A DNA stretch of 64,000 nucleotides from Brasilonema sennae CENA114 (GTDB lineage: Bacteria; Cyanobacteriota; Cyanobacteriia; Cyanobacteriales; Nostocaceae). Position 1 is the stretch's first letter. Every line of letters begins with the position of its first letter. This document shows, in pieces, positions 8,761 to 18,440 of the stretch. The notes under the pieces are model-generated. The model had not been told where the DNA came from. It did not search any database and was given only the letters and a program-made list of their open reading frames with translations. Location of the stretch: assembly GCF_006968745.1 (NCBI RefSeq), contig NZ_CP030118.1:7094253-7158252 (forward strand), in the 5' to 3' direction. The position numbers and the translations under genes were made by a program.

Positions 8761-9894
8761 TTATAAAAATACCTTTTCCAGTAAATGTTTAGTCACTTTC
8801 TGGGCGTCAAAGTATTCTTCTGCGAGTGCACGAGCTAAATGGCATTGTTGTTCATAATCAGCGGCTATCTTTTCTAAGCAGCGGGTTGCTTGCTCCAAAT
8901 TGTTGAAGCGAAAGAGTCCGGCGGAATCTGGAAGAAACTGGCTTGGACCTGTATTCTGAACGATGGCGGGCTTACCACTGGCTAGATAGCAGATGGTGCG
9001 ATCGCTAATCCAAGCGTTTTGCAACCGAATACAGGATGGTTTGACACAGCTAAATTCGCCTCGGGAGTTCTGAATGTAATGCTGGTAGTCCTGGGGTGTG
9101 GATGAAATTTCTAGGGAGTGACGGATACGCCAACCTTTTTCCTGTAGCGTTATTACCTCGTTTTGTTCGTTATCTCCTAGGCAAAGCGCTAATTCTAGCG
9201 CCTGGTTTGTCTGTTGTGGTAAGTCAAAATATGGCAGGAAGCCAGTTCGTTTATCGTTGGTGTAAACCTCACCTTTGTCTTCCATCCATTCGTCACCACT
9301 CCAGTGTGAAACAGTGGTAAAGGGTGCATCTGCAGTTGTTGGGTGCGGTGTCCACCAATTTAGTGCCACGCATGGGGGCGTATAATGCCACTCCAGTCCT
9401 AAGTCTGGAATCTGAGTGCCTGGTTTACCAACCGTTTCGCCGATAGTGAAGTACATGTCATGGGGCGCGACTTCTAGAGTTCTGGCGCTGATCCAGGTTT
9501 GCAACAGACCAGGATCGATATCTAGTAAGACGGATCGTCGGAAGCGCTTGACGACATCGGAGGGCATACCGTATCTCATGTTCAGCAGTAAATCTGCCTC
9601 AGTTGCTGCTTCGAGATCTAAGCAATCACTTTGTACAGTTTCAGGTAACGGCTGATCATCAGCACAGCAAAGCGCTACCGATTCTGCTAAGCCGTATGGC
9701 TCTAAGTTATGTTTTAAAGCAGTTACCAACGCTTGCACCTCTGGTGCGCTTGTCCAAGGGAAAACTGCTTCCAGCCAAATCACTTGACAACCAAGGGCGC
9801 GTAGTCCTAAAGCCCAGTTGAGATAGACCCACAGGTGACCGCCACCTGTAGGATAGTAGAGGGTTTTGGCGTAGAGGCAGACTTTGACGCTCAT
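8761..9894 (-). CDS. CgeB-like glycosyltransferase (paralogue C)
   Basis: 377 aa, the most divergent of the three paralogues. The N-terminus reads KVCLYAKTLYYPTGGGHLW, then WALGLRALGCQVIWLEA replaces the LGHDVYFIED-type block. The donor region has GKPAIVQNTGPSQFLPDSAG and the shared AEEYFDAQKV helix. Its ATG overlaps the stop of the ABC transporter gene (ATGA, 9891-9894), so translation is coupled to the exporter. This supports a role in building or finishing the exported glycan; the sugar is unknown. Confidence 0.74.
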   Translation of the reverse strand: MSVKVCLYAKTLYYPTGGGHLWVYLNWALGLRALGCQVIWLEAVFPWTSAPEVQALVTALKHNLEPYGLAESVALCCADDQPLPETVQSDCLDLEAATEADLLLNMRYGMPSDVVKRFRRSVLLDIDPGLLQTWISARTLEVAPHDMYFTIGETVGKPGTQIPDLGLEWHYTPPCVALNWWTPHPTTADAPFTTVSHWSGDEWMEDKGEVYTNDKRTGFLPYFDLPQQTNQALELALCLGDNEQNEVITLQEKGWRIRHSLEISSTPQDYQHYIQNSRGEFSCVKPSCIRLQNAWISDRTICYLASGKPAIVQNTGPSQFLPDSAGLFRFNNLEQATRCLEKIAADYEQQCHLARALAEEYFDAQKVTKHLLEKVFL

Positions 9895-11708
9895 ATAAGC
9901 TCCTCTAAATCCTCGTTAATGTTAGTGTTGTGTTCACCAAGTGCAAGCCGATTTTTAATTGCGTTTGACACGTCTTTAGTCACACTAACGATTTGTCCAT
10001 TCTCAAGTTCTAAGAGCATGTCGCAGTTTTCCAGTGTGGTTAAGCGGTGAGCAATCATAAAGGTGGTGCGCTTGTGCATAAGGCGTTCCATCGCTTCCAT
10101 GATTGCGGCTTCGGTTTTTGTGTCCACTGAACTGGTGGGTTCATCAAGAATCAGGATGGGGGCATTCTTCAGGAAGGCGCGGGCTAGTGAGATGCGTTGA
10201 CGTTCTCCACCTGAAAGGGACATACCCCTTTCTCCGACTTGAGTTTCGTAGCCTTGGGGTAGTTTTGAGATAAAATCATGGGCGTTAGCGGCTCTTGCTG
10301 CTGCTATAATTTCTTGATTGCTGGCTTCGGGGCGGGCATAGGCGATGTTCTCAATAATTGTGGTCGAGAAGAGTACAGGTTCTTGAAGGACGATCGCAAA
10401 CTGGTTGCGTAAATCAGCTAGCTTGTAGTCACGCAAATCTACGCCATCAAGCAGAATCTCACCGCTGGTGGGGTCAAAGAAACGCATTAACAAGTTGACC
10501 AGAGTTGTCTTACCTGCGCCTGTTCTGCCAACAATGCCTAAGCGCGTTCCTGCTGGAATCTCAAGGGAGATGTTATCTAGAACTGGTTGGTTATTATTGA
10601 AACCAAAGCAGACGTTACGGTAGACCACAGTTCCCCGGGCGCGAGAAAGTTGTTTGGCATTGTTGCGTTCAAGGACATCTAGTGGTTCATCAAGTAGTGA
10701 TAAAGCTCTTTCTGCACTAGCGAGTGAACGTTGCAGTCCTGTCACTTGATTGCCGAGAGCTTGTAGCGGTCCGTATAATTGTGCAATATAGGAATTTACT
10801 AACAATAATTGCCCTAAGGTCAAAATTCCTGTTTGAACATGTCGTACACCCATGAAAAGAACGACAGCTGTTCCTATAGCAATACTCAAGTTAACAACGG
10901 AGCTAACAAGATTCTGAATCAAGGTAACGCGGATAAGTGCCCAAACTGCTTTTTTGGAGTGGCGCAAGTAACGATCCCTTTCGTACTCCTCTCTGCCAAA
11001 TGCTTTGACAACACGGAGCGTTCCCAGCACTTCCTGCATGACCGACATGGCTGTGCTTGCCATGTGTTCATGCTCTAGCCATTTGCTGCGCAGACGACCA
11101 CTATAAGTTTTTGTGACAAAAAACAGAATAGGTGAAACAGCGAGTGCAATCACTGCTAGTTCCCAGTCAATCAGCACAGTCACATAGACCATGCCGATGA
11201 GGGTAAAACCCGTGATTAATAAGGGTATAATGCCCTCAACTGTGATCCATTCAATGGCAGGGGCATCGTATTGAATGCGGTATACAGAGTCGGAGGTTCC
11301 TCTGGTATCGTGGTAAGAAAGTGAGACGCCCTGAGCGTGATGAAACAGGCGAGAGCGAAAATCCAGAATCATTTTTTCGCCTGTGTACGCTCGCAGTAAT
11401 GAACTGCCAATTCCCAAAAGCGGACGTACCAAGGCAATCAGTACCACGAGGCTGACAGCAAATACAAGCAAATTTGTCTTGGAACTTTTGATGACCTCTG
11501 GCAGCAACGCTTCAAAGAATTTAGGCAGCGGTTGGGAGCCAAGGACATTGTCAACAGCGATCTGCAACGGCAGAGGAGTCAGCAGGAACAGAGGAGTTGA
11601 CACCAAATCAAGCAGGAAAGTACCTACAATTTGCGACCAGTACGGTTTTGCCTGGAGTAGCAACCGTCGATGGATATTCAAATCAATAGTGGACTTTGCG
11701 GTAGTCAT
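9891..11708 (-). CDS. ABC exporter, fused permease and ATPase (MsbA-like)
   Basis: A 605-aa half-transporter. The N-terminal six-helix membrane domain occupies residues about 25-330. The nucleotide-binding domain carries Walker A GRTGAGKTT (394-402), the signature LSGGE (498-502) and Walker B ILILDEP (517-523). Such proteins dimerise and flip or export lipids, glycolipids, peptides or polysaccharides. The gene overlaps the upstream 11705 gene and the downstream glycosyltransferase gene by 4 bp each. In this context a lipid-linked saccharide is the likely substrate, by inference. No peptidase-C39 domain is present. Confidence 0.9.
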   Translation of the reverse strand: MTTAKSTIDLNIHRRLLLQAKPYWSQIVGTFLLDLVSTPLFLLTPLPLQIAVDNVLGSQPLPKFFEALLPEVIKSSKTNLLVFAVSLVVLIALVRPLLGIGSSLLRAYTGEKMILDFRSRLFHHAQGVSLSYHDTRGTSDSVYRIQYDAPAIEWITVEGIIPLLITGFTLIGMVYVTVLIDWELAVIALAVSPILFFVTKTYSGRLRSKWLEHEHMASTAMSVMQEVLGTLRVVKAFGREEYERDRYLRHSKKAVWALIRVTLIQNLVSSVVNLSIAIGTAVVLFMGVRHVQTGILTLGQLLLVNSYIAQLYGPLQALGNQVTGLQRSLASAERALSLLDEPLDVLERNNAKQLSRARGTVVYRNVCFGFNNNQPVLDNISLEIPAGTRLGIVGRTGAGKTTLVNLLMRFFDPTSGEILLDGVDLRDYKLADLRNQFAIVLQEPVLFSTTIIENIAYARPEASNQEIIAAARAANAHDFISKLPQGYETQVGERGMSLSGGERQRISLARAFLKNAPILILDEPTSSVDTKTEAAIMEAMERLMHKRTTFMIAHRLTTLENCDMLLELENGQIVSVTKDVSNAIKNRLALGEHNTNINEDLEELI

Positions 11709-12289
11709 TGTGGCTGTAGGGTTCGCACGACAGAGTGAGTGCTTTTTGCGTGTATTGGCTGGAGATGAAGTTTTTTGGCGACAATCTCTAGCACGTGGTA
11801 GAGAATACGCCCCAAACGGAAGTTCTGATATAAGATAATGGCGCTATTGAATACACCAAGTAAAAATATAACTAAACCTATTTCTGGCATTCCGAGAACG
11901 ATTGCCACGATTGTGTAAAGAAAATATCCAATTATGGCCATGGTGGCAAATTGTGACATCCTTGGTGCACAACGCACCCTCAGCACTCTCTTGTTGCCGC
12001 CGTGGTTTTCAGTGCACACTTTAACTTGAATTTTTGACCAGATCCCCCGATAAATCTCCAAATCCCAGTTGCTCCAGCCTTGATCGACAGTAATGAAATA
12101 CTTGTAGGAGAGCAGGAAATCCATGACCTCTTGAAGAAGGTTCTCCTTCTCCAATCCTTCGTCTGTCCAGTAGGACAACTCATAGGCACAAGCGCGCCAA
12201 GAAATATGTATTCTGTGCGTTGATTGAACAAATTTTACCAACTCCTTTTGAGTGAGCTTTTGAGTTTTTTGATTAGAAACTGCTTCCAT
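11705..12289 (-). CDS. Unknown two-helix membrane protein in glycan operon
   Basis: About 194 aa from the ATG at 12289; a GTG 12 bp upstream is an alternative, and neither has a strong ribosome-binding site. The soluble N-terminal part (about 120 residues) has no motif I know. Two adjacent hydrophobic helices follow (around ATMAIIGYFLYTIVAIVL and IGLVIFLLGVFNSAIILY), then a basic tail. It overlaps the ABC transporter start by 4 bp and follows the GH-GT2 gene by about 55 bp. It may be an accessory of the exporter or of the glycosyltransferase, but only context supports this. Confidence 0.65.
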   Translation of the reverse strand: MEAVSNQKTQKLTQKELVKFVQSTHRIHISWRACAYELSYWTDEGLEKENLLQEVMDFLLSYKYFITVDQGWSNWDLEIYRGIWSKIQVKVCTENHGGNKRVLRVRCAPRMSQFATMAIIGYFLYTIVAIVLGMPEIGLVIFLLGVFNSAIILYQNFRLGRILYHVLEIVAKKLHLQPIHAKSTHSVVRTLQPQ

Positions 12290-12343
12290 ATCCAACACCA
12301 CTGCATTACCTGATGTATTAGATTCAAATCCAAATCGCTATAT

Positions 12344-14554
12344 TTACGGTCTATCAAACTTTATCGGTTCCGCTTTGGTGAGTTGCTTAATACGCCAGCG
12401 GTAGCGCTCTACACTACGTACAAGAGGACCTAAGTAGATTAACAGAGCAACAAGTAGGCGTGCCCTAGCTCCGTGAAAACGCGAGTCAATCCGTGCCTGT
12501 AGGGCACCAGCTATACACCAGACACAGGAGATCAAGAACATTGCTGCACCTACCCAGGGGCGATCACCAGACAACAGTGCAGACACAAACACGATCAAAG
12601 CCACCACATTCCACTCCAGTGTCAGAGGGAGGTAAGAAATGAGGGACGAGGAAGGCTCATATAGTGTTTGAAACAAACCGCGACCAAAGACACCAGAGTA
12701 AATACTTGGTTGCCCAAAACGAAGAAATGCAGATAAATCTCCGTAGATTCTCCCTGCCCAGCTAGGCTGTCCAAAAAGGTTAAAGCGGTTGGGATGCTTA
12801 AAATAAACCAGCGCCTCTGCCTTACCATAGCCTCGCTGCTGCTTAAGATACGCATCTACCGTGTTACGGCGAAAGTGCCATACTATTGCAGCTGGGCTGA
12901 AGCCAATCGCGTAACCTTTGTCTTGCAGCCGCCAGCAAAGATCAACATCGTCACCTGCAGCACGAAACTGGGAGTCAAAGCCACAAATGTCCTGTAGCGC
13001 TTCTCGACGAAAAGCCATGTTGCAGCCAGCAATATGTTCGGCTATCTCATCGCTCAAAAGTACGTGGGTGGGTACACCCGGAGACACAGCAACGCAGGCT
13101 GGGACAAGAGAGTCCTCAGGGGGAGATAAGTTTGGACCACCAACTGCTGCCAAACCTGAGGAGAGAAACTTTGCCACCAGATAAGTGAGCCAATCTGGAT
13201 CTGCCATACAGTCAGAATCGGTAAAGGCAATAATTTCGCCTGTTGCAGCGGCGATACCAACGTTGCGTGCGGCGCTTAGTCCCTTATTTTCCTGGCTAAT
13301 CAGGCGGACGTAGTCGTAGCGCTGTGTAATCTCTAAGGTCTGATCAGTCGAGCCATCATTGACGACGATCACTTCATAATTAGGGTAGTTGAGTTCTTTG
13401 AGAGAAGCTAAACAACTGTCCATAGTGCGCTCAGCATTGTAAGCGCAGACGACCACTGAGACTTTGGGATACTCGGGTTGCACTGGTGGCAGAGCTGCTG
13501 TGTAATACTGCTGCACCGTATCGAACGCAGGCTTCTTGAGTCGTTCGGTGTCAACCAAACCAAAAGCCCAATCCTGAATTGCATATCCGCCAGTAAACCA
13601 CTCATCAGTCCAAGAAAAGACTATCGTCCCTGCGGCTCCCATATAAAAACTTGATGACAACTTCTGGGAGAGAATCTCAGCTTGGGCTTGATTTCCCTCA
13701 CGCATGGAGTCCACACCAAATTCACTTAGAACCAAAGGTTTATCCTCGGCTAAGTTATGGAGTCGGGAGAGATAACGACGAAAATCTTTTTCCTGATGTA
13801 GGTAGACATTGAAGCATACAAAGTCAGTGAAGTCAATATTTAAATACTCAGTGCAGGGATAATTTGCATAGCTAACCAGACCTTGTGAATGGTTGTCTTT
13901 CGCTACTGCCATTAACTCTTTGACAAAAGCACGAACCTGTTTTTGACCATGCCATCGCACAACATCTGGAGGAATTTCATTGCCCACCAAATAGGCAAAG
14001 GTAGCGGGATGATCGCGGCAGGCTTTAACTCCTTGAGCAATGCAGTTACGGATTTCTGCTTTGACAGCAGAGGAGTCAAGGAAGGCGACATGCTGAGTCC
14101 AGGGTATGCCGACGAGCAGTACTAGACCATGAGCAGCAGCGAGATCCAAAAGCCAATCAGGTGGAACAGTATAGACCCGTAGACAGTTAGCCCCTAGCTG
14201 TGCCATCATGGCAAAGTCTATCTCCACAACAGGTTTTTCTGGAAAGGGGTGACCATGGGTGCCGGTGGAGAACGGACCGTAGCTAACTCCTTTGATGAAA
14301 ATCTTTTGATCTCCAAGAAAGAAAAACTTACCCTTGACTGTAATTGCCTTCCTATTTGCAACCAGTTCAGAACTGAAGCTAGAAGATGGCAAAGTTAAGT
14401 TTTGCAAACGACCTCCCAAGTTAGTCCAAATTTTGTAGCCTTCTTGCCCAAACGCCAGGTTAGTTTGCTCAACCAAAACCAGTTTTGTTTTGCCAGTTTT
14501 TCGAGTAGGACAGGCTGACGTGAGAAAACCCGCCAACTGCTCTTTGCGATGCAC
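12344..14554 (-). CDS. Glycoside hydrolase (clan A-like) - GT2 fusion protein
   Basis: A 736-aa bifunctional-looking protein. Residues about 70-350 form a (beta/alpha)8-type hydrolase domain with both clan-A glutamates: GNEIP (E193, acid/base) and LSEFG (E278, nucleophile). Residues about 363-600 form a GT2 domain with VSVVVCAYNAERT, VVNDGSTDQT and FTDSDCMADP, plus the acceptor motif GDDVDLCWRL. Two or more C-terminal membrane helices follow (around 650-710). A membrane glycosyltransferase with an attached hydrolase could extend and trim or transfer a glycan. The start is uncertain: GTG at 14554 lies in repeat-like DNA (GGTGCCCTGCGGGTG), no ATG occurs before the catalytic domain, and TTG or GTG codons a little downstream could serve. 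Confidence 0.82.
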   Translation of the reverse strand: MHRKEQLAGFLTSACPTRKTGKTKLVLVEQTNLAFGQEGYKIWTNLGGRLQNLTLPSSSFSSELVANRKAITVKGKFFFLGDQKIFIKGVSYGPFSTGTHGHPFPEKPVVEIDFAMMAQLGANCLRVYTVPPDWLLDLAAAHGLVLLVGIPWTQHVAFLDSSAVKAEIRNCIAQGVKACRDHPATFAYLVGNEIPPDVVRWHGQKQVRAFVKELMAVAKDNHSQGLVSYANYPCTEYLNIDFTDFVCFNVYLHQEKDFRRYLSRLHNLAEDKPLVLSEFGVDSMREGNQAQAEILSQKLSSSFYMGAAGTIVFSWTDEWFTGGYAIQDWAFGLVDTERLKKPAFDTVQQYYTAALPPVQPEYPKVSVVVCAYNAERTMDSCLASLKELNYPNYEVIVVNDGSTDQTLEITQRYDYVRLISQENKGLSAARNVGIAAATGEIIAFTDSDCMADPDWLTYLVAKFLSSGLAAVGGPNLSPPEDSLVPACVAVSPGVPTHVLLSDEIAEHIAGCNMAFRREALQDICGFDSQFRAAGDDVDLCWRLQDKGYAIGFSPAAIVWHFRRNTVDAYLKQQRGYGKAEALVYFKHPNRFNLFGQPSWAGRIYGDLSAFLRFGQPSIYSGVFGRGLFQTLYEPSSSLISYLPLTLEWNVVALIVFVSALLSGDRPWVGAAMFLISCVWCIAGALQARIDSRFHGARARLLVALLIYLGPLVRSVERYRWRIKQLTKAEPIKFDRP

Positions 14555-14700
14555 CCGCAGGGCACCCCTGTGTTGGTAACACTGTAGTTTGTTTGTATTT
14601 ATTTACCAGAAAACAGTTTCCAGCTGTCTTGTTTGCGATCGCGTCCAAGAAAACGTTTGACTTAACGTATAACTTTGGTCTGTTTCTGTTTCGAGTTCGC

Positions 14701-17076
14701 TCAAGCACCGTACTGATAAACATCAGCACATTTATAATCTTCTAATACATAAGTGGATGTTCTGCTGACAGGTAACAACAAGGTTTCCAAAATTTCCTCT
14801 CGCACGAAGGTTGTGACTTCACAACTGCTCTTGAGGCAATCTACTAGTAATTGGTTGGCAGCATAATACTGCTTGAGCACTTTCTTCTGCTGCTCGCTGA
14901 ACTGCCACTGGTGACCAATATTACAATTTCTCAGCATTACAAACCTCAATTTTTTCGCCCAAGTCTGACTACCATTAGCGTTCCACCATTCTTTTAACCT
15001 CTGCGTGCCTTTGTCTGGCATAGGTAATTCTTCTTTGAGTTGTTGCAGCGATCGCTGCAATTCAGGCTTACTGACAAGAGTTTGCTCATCTGGAAGAGCA
15101 AAGTTGAGGGCGAAAACTCTTTCCAGAGGCGAATTGCAAGGTAAAGTCTGGCTTAGGGATAGTGCACGGCTAAGAGCGAGATCTATGGCTAAATCCGGGG
15201 CAAGATGATTAGCAACGCTCGGATCGATGGCAAGGGAGAAAGCTAGATTATCGCTCAGTGTTAGATCTTCAACAAGGACTAGTGACAAGTAAAAGGCACG
15301 AATAGCTGCAGATTTGTAAGGAGCTTTAACTGAAAGGGACTTCTGGTTTAGCCAGATAAAAAATTCCTGCAATTGCTCATCAAAACCCACAAGTCCATCA
15401 GCGTGTTGCTTGATTAACTCAAGGAATTCCGTGGCATCTCTTAACATACCAGCCGTAAGTAAAAAGATTTTATGCCAACGGGGATCATGCAGATGGTTAA
15501 GCAGCCAGAGCAATTTCTGTTCTACTATCTCTGGTTCAGAATGAGTAACAATATTTCTCGCTACTAAATACTCTTGAAAAGTTAGATGCGAGAACGAGTA
15601 AACTCCCTGCGCCCGCTGTACTAGTAGTCCATGTGCCTCAAACGATTTCAGTACTGTTTGACTACTGAGTTGCAGTACTTCCGACTTCACTTCATCAGTG
15701 AGTAACTTACTGAGGTAATCCGCGATATATTGCCGGACATTGCTTTTTGTAAAAAAGTAACGTTCTTGCTTAAAGGTTATAGCAGCAATTTCACTCAGCA
15801 GTTTGACTTTATGAGGTAAAGACAAATGACGACGAATTTTATCGCGTTTAATGTTTCTGGCTTCATCCCACCGATTGAGTAAAATGTGAAATCCTTGTTT
15901 GTAAAGTTCGACTCGTCTTGCGGGAAAGTCTGAACGAGCTTGAAACACACAACAAGCCAGATTCAGCAAAAGCGGCGTCACGGCTAGTTCTCGAATTTGC
16001 TGATTTTCCGATAACTGCAACTTTTGCATGAACTGACGAGCCTTGGCTTGTCCTTTTTCCCTGTCATTCCTGCTGATGTTGACAAACCACTTTTGGACAA
16101 AGGCTTCGATTTGGGATAAATCAAAATCGGCAATCTCAACTTCGGTGAATCCTTCAAATCGGTACTGATGGGCAGCAATTCGACAGGTGATAATAAACTG
16201 ATTTTTGTAATACTCCTCAGATAACTTGCGAATTTTTTTGATGATTTGGGCGCTATCATCTTCTGGAACTTCATCCAAGCCATCCAGTAGAATCAACAGT
16301 CTACCCTGAGCGAGTAATGTTTGGATTTGCTGGTCGCAAATGTCGAAGTAGGCAAGCTCTTGAATGATATAGTTCAATAAACTAAAGTCGCCTATTTCTG
16401 TTGCATCTTCGGCAAAGTTTTTCAGCCGGATAAAAATCGGAACTTTATCTGATAGAAACTTGCCTTGATTACATTGTTGGGCAATATATTGTAAAAAGGT
16501 AGTTTTCCCAGAACCTGGTTTACCTAGTATCATCAGTTTGGGATAGGTTGCAACTGAAAGCATCGCGCTAACACGTTCTTGACAGACTTCACCTAAACCA
16601 AAGTAGTCGAATTCTTGAACCAAGTCTTGCAATTCAAAGATATCTAACCATCTTTGACTTGTTATGCTATTGAGAATAGAAACATTGACATAAATGTCTT
16701 TTAGCTCAACTGGTTGGGCAATATCTAACAACCGCATAGTAGCGCATTGAGCTTGAATTTTCTCGCTCCGACGCGATCGCACGACTTGCACTAAGGTATT
16801 AATATCCCAGCAGTCGTTCAAGGTTTGTTTGTTTTCCGTTGGTAAATTTTGAGTTGGTAGTTCAGCAATCTCTTGCCAATCTAAACCAAGTTGAAAGCAA
16901 ATTTCCATGAAGTTTTGACGCTCAATCGGCTTACCTGTAAAAAACTTCCAAATTGGCTGCCGAGTTTCTAGCCCAACTTCACTTGCTAAATATTCCTGCG
17001 TCCATTCCCTAACTTGAAATGCCTTTTTGGCTTTTTGAATCCCTAAGATAGATGCTTTTAGTGAACGCCTTGCCAT
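14701..17076 (-). CDS. NACHT-domain STAND NTPase with N-terminal HTH (NACHT 1)
   Basis: A 791-aa NACHT protein of the cyanobacterial bNACHT type. An N-terminal helix-turn-helix-like domain (about 8-70, WTQEYLASEVGLETRQPIW) precedes a linker. The NTPase follows: Walker A GKPGSGKTT (about 185-193), Walker B LLILLDGLDEVPEDD (about 259-273), and a winged-helix/helical region with YSFSHLTFQEYLVARNI. The C-terminal domain contains NIGHQWQFSEQQKKVL and ends DCLKSSCEV...LLLPV, shared almost block for block with the gene at 53699. Known bNACHT proteins act in anti-phage defence by oligomerising after sensing infection; the trigger here is unknown. Residues about 590-640 have a degenerate X-Leu/X-Ala dipeptide pattern matching the array in NACHT 2. 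Confidence 0.88.
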   Translation of the reverse strand: MARRSLKASILGIQKAKKAFQVREWTQEYLASEVGLETRQPIWKFFTGKPIERQNFMEICFQLGLDWQEIAELPTQNLPTENKQTLNDCWDINTLVQVVRSRRSEKIQAQCATMRLLDIAQPVELKDIYVNVSILNSITSQRWLDIFELQDLVQEFDYFGLGEVCQERVSAMLSVATYPKLMILGKPGSGKTTFLQYIAQQCNQGKFLSDKVPIFIRLKNFAEDATEIGDFSLLNYIIQELAYFDICDQQIQTLLAQGRLLILLDGLDEVPEDDSAQIIKKIRKLSEEYYKNQFIITCRIAAHQYRFEGFTEVEIADFDLSQIEAFVQKWFVNISRNDREKGQAKARQFMQKLQLSENQQIRELAVTPLLLNLACCVFQARSDFPARRVELYKQGFHILLNRWDEARNIKRDKIRRHLSLPHKVKLLSEIAAITFKQERYFFTKSNVRQYIADYLSKLLTDEVKSEVLQLSSQTVLKSFEAHGLLVQRAQGVYSFSHLTFQEYLVARNIVTHSEPEIVEQKLLWLLNHLHDPRWHKIFLLTAGMLRDATEFLELIKQHADGLVGFDEQLQEFFIWLNQKSLSVKAPYKSAAIRAFYLSLVLVEDLTLSDNLAFSLAIDPSVANHLAPDLAIDLALSRALSLSQTLPCNSPLERVFALNFALPDEQTLVSKPELQRSLQQLKEELPMPDKGTQRLKEWWNANGSQTWAKKLRFVMLRNCNIGHQWQFSEQQKKVLKQYYAANQLLVDCLKSSCEVTTFVREEILETLLLPVSRTSTYVLEDYKCADVYQYGA

Positions 17077-18440
17077 AAACTAAAAGTTAAACCTCCACGT
17101 ACCATTAATATCAACCACTCTTCACACTTTACATGTTGAAAAAAGTTTGATTATTAAAATTAAGTTTGATTGATTTGGAAAATCTGATAACTAATTTCTA
17201 AAGAAAACATCAATGCTTTGTCCTTTGGGAAGGCTGTGCCTGGGGTACCTCTGTACAAAAAACTATCAATACTGTTGAAGCATCTAGTTTTTTAAAGAAG
17301 TAGAATCACATCTTTAAAACGACTGTTCTGTGCAACATACAAAATATATCTAAGGATTTAAGATTGACTTTATAAATGAGGCATTTCATCGTTCGTCAGA
17401 ACTCAAAGGGCAGAGGGGATTTATGTTTTATGATGTTTCTCAACAAAACTTTTGTTTTGCGTGCAAAAATAACGGACGCATTTTTTATGCTAAATGAAAA
17501 ATTTTGTTTTGAGATGGACGAACACGTCTACCCTTGAGGTACACCCCCAGGACTTAGAAACAAAACACTTCCTGAAAAAACCCGATCTTTGTGGGTTTAC
17601 CTTGCTTACCTACCAGAATACTTCTGGCTTTTGATCTGTTACTTATACATAGAATTGCCTCAATCAACTTACAAATTGTGGACATGAAAATCAAACAAAC
17701 AGCAAATGCCTCTATAAAAGTAAATTTCCGTACAATCAACAATTTATATCAAATTTATGTCAAAAATCTTTGGAAAAGTTGAAGATATGTTAAATTCTTG
17801 AGCAAAAACCTAAAATTCAAATACTTTTAGATTTTCAACTAATCAAAAACTAAGAAAAGGGAGAAAAGCATAAATCTTGGAAATAAATTTATCAATATAA
17901 TCAAAAATTAATTGCAAAAAGCACTTGCTTTTTTTTTAATTCTAAGGTCAAAAAGTAGCTTCAGTCAACATTCTTTTATTTTTTAATGCAAAAATAATAT
18001 ATTAATAAAAGTCAGTTACTTTGACCTCATTCAAAGGAAATATAAAAATTTTATTACCAAGTAAATACACACAACCTCGTTGGAGTCAAGAGATAAAAAC
18101 AGTCAATAGTTATAATAAAACGGTTATAAAACTGATAATTGATGGCTAATAAACTGTTACTATTTAAATGACCTATAATTTTGAATACAGTATGCATTTA
18201 GTAAAGTTGCGTAAATACTGTGTAGTTTCTCGAACTCATACGTTAAGTCATACATTTTCTAGGACGCGATCGCAAACAGAGAAGGTCGACACTGTTATTA
18301 CACAGACAATTGCCTTAGTACTACAGGGGATATTGCAAGCACCTCTTCGTGGAAGAGTGCCTCGTTACGAGGTAAAGTTTTGTAGTCAGTCAACAGAGGT
18401 AGTTTACATAACCTAGGTTTACCTATAAGATTTGAAATCA
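17077..18440. other. AT-rich divergent intergenic region, 1.36 kb
   Basis: This separates the minus-strand NACHT gene from the plus-strand sugar-modification genes. It is strongly AT-rich, especially 17700-18180. Short ORFs (for example 17554-17742 minus and 18168-18416 plus) lack plausible ribosome-binding sites and recognisable composition, so I do not call them. It probably holds both promoters. No tRNA or terminator stood out. Confidence 0.45.

Noticed and set aside
18168..18416. 82-codon plus-strand frame before the methyltransferase gene
   Set aside because: No ribosome-binding site, unlikely composition; more likely promoter and leader DNA.
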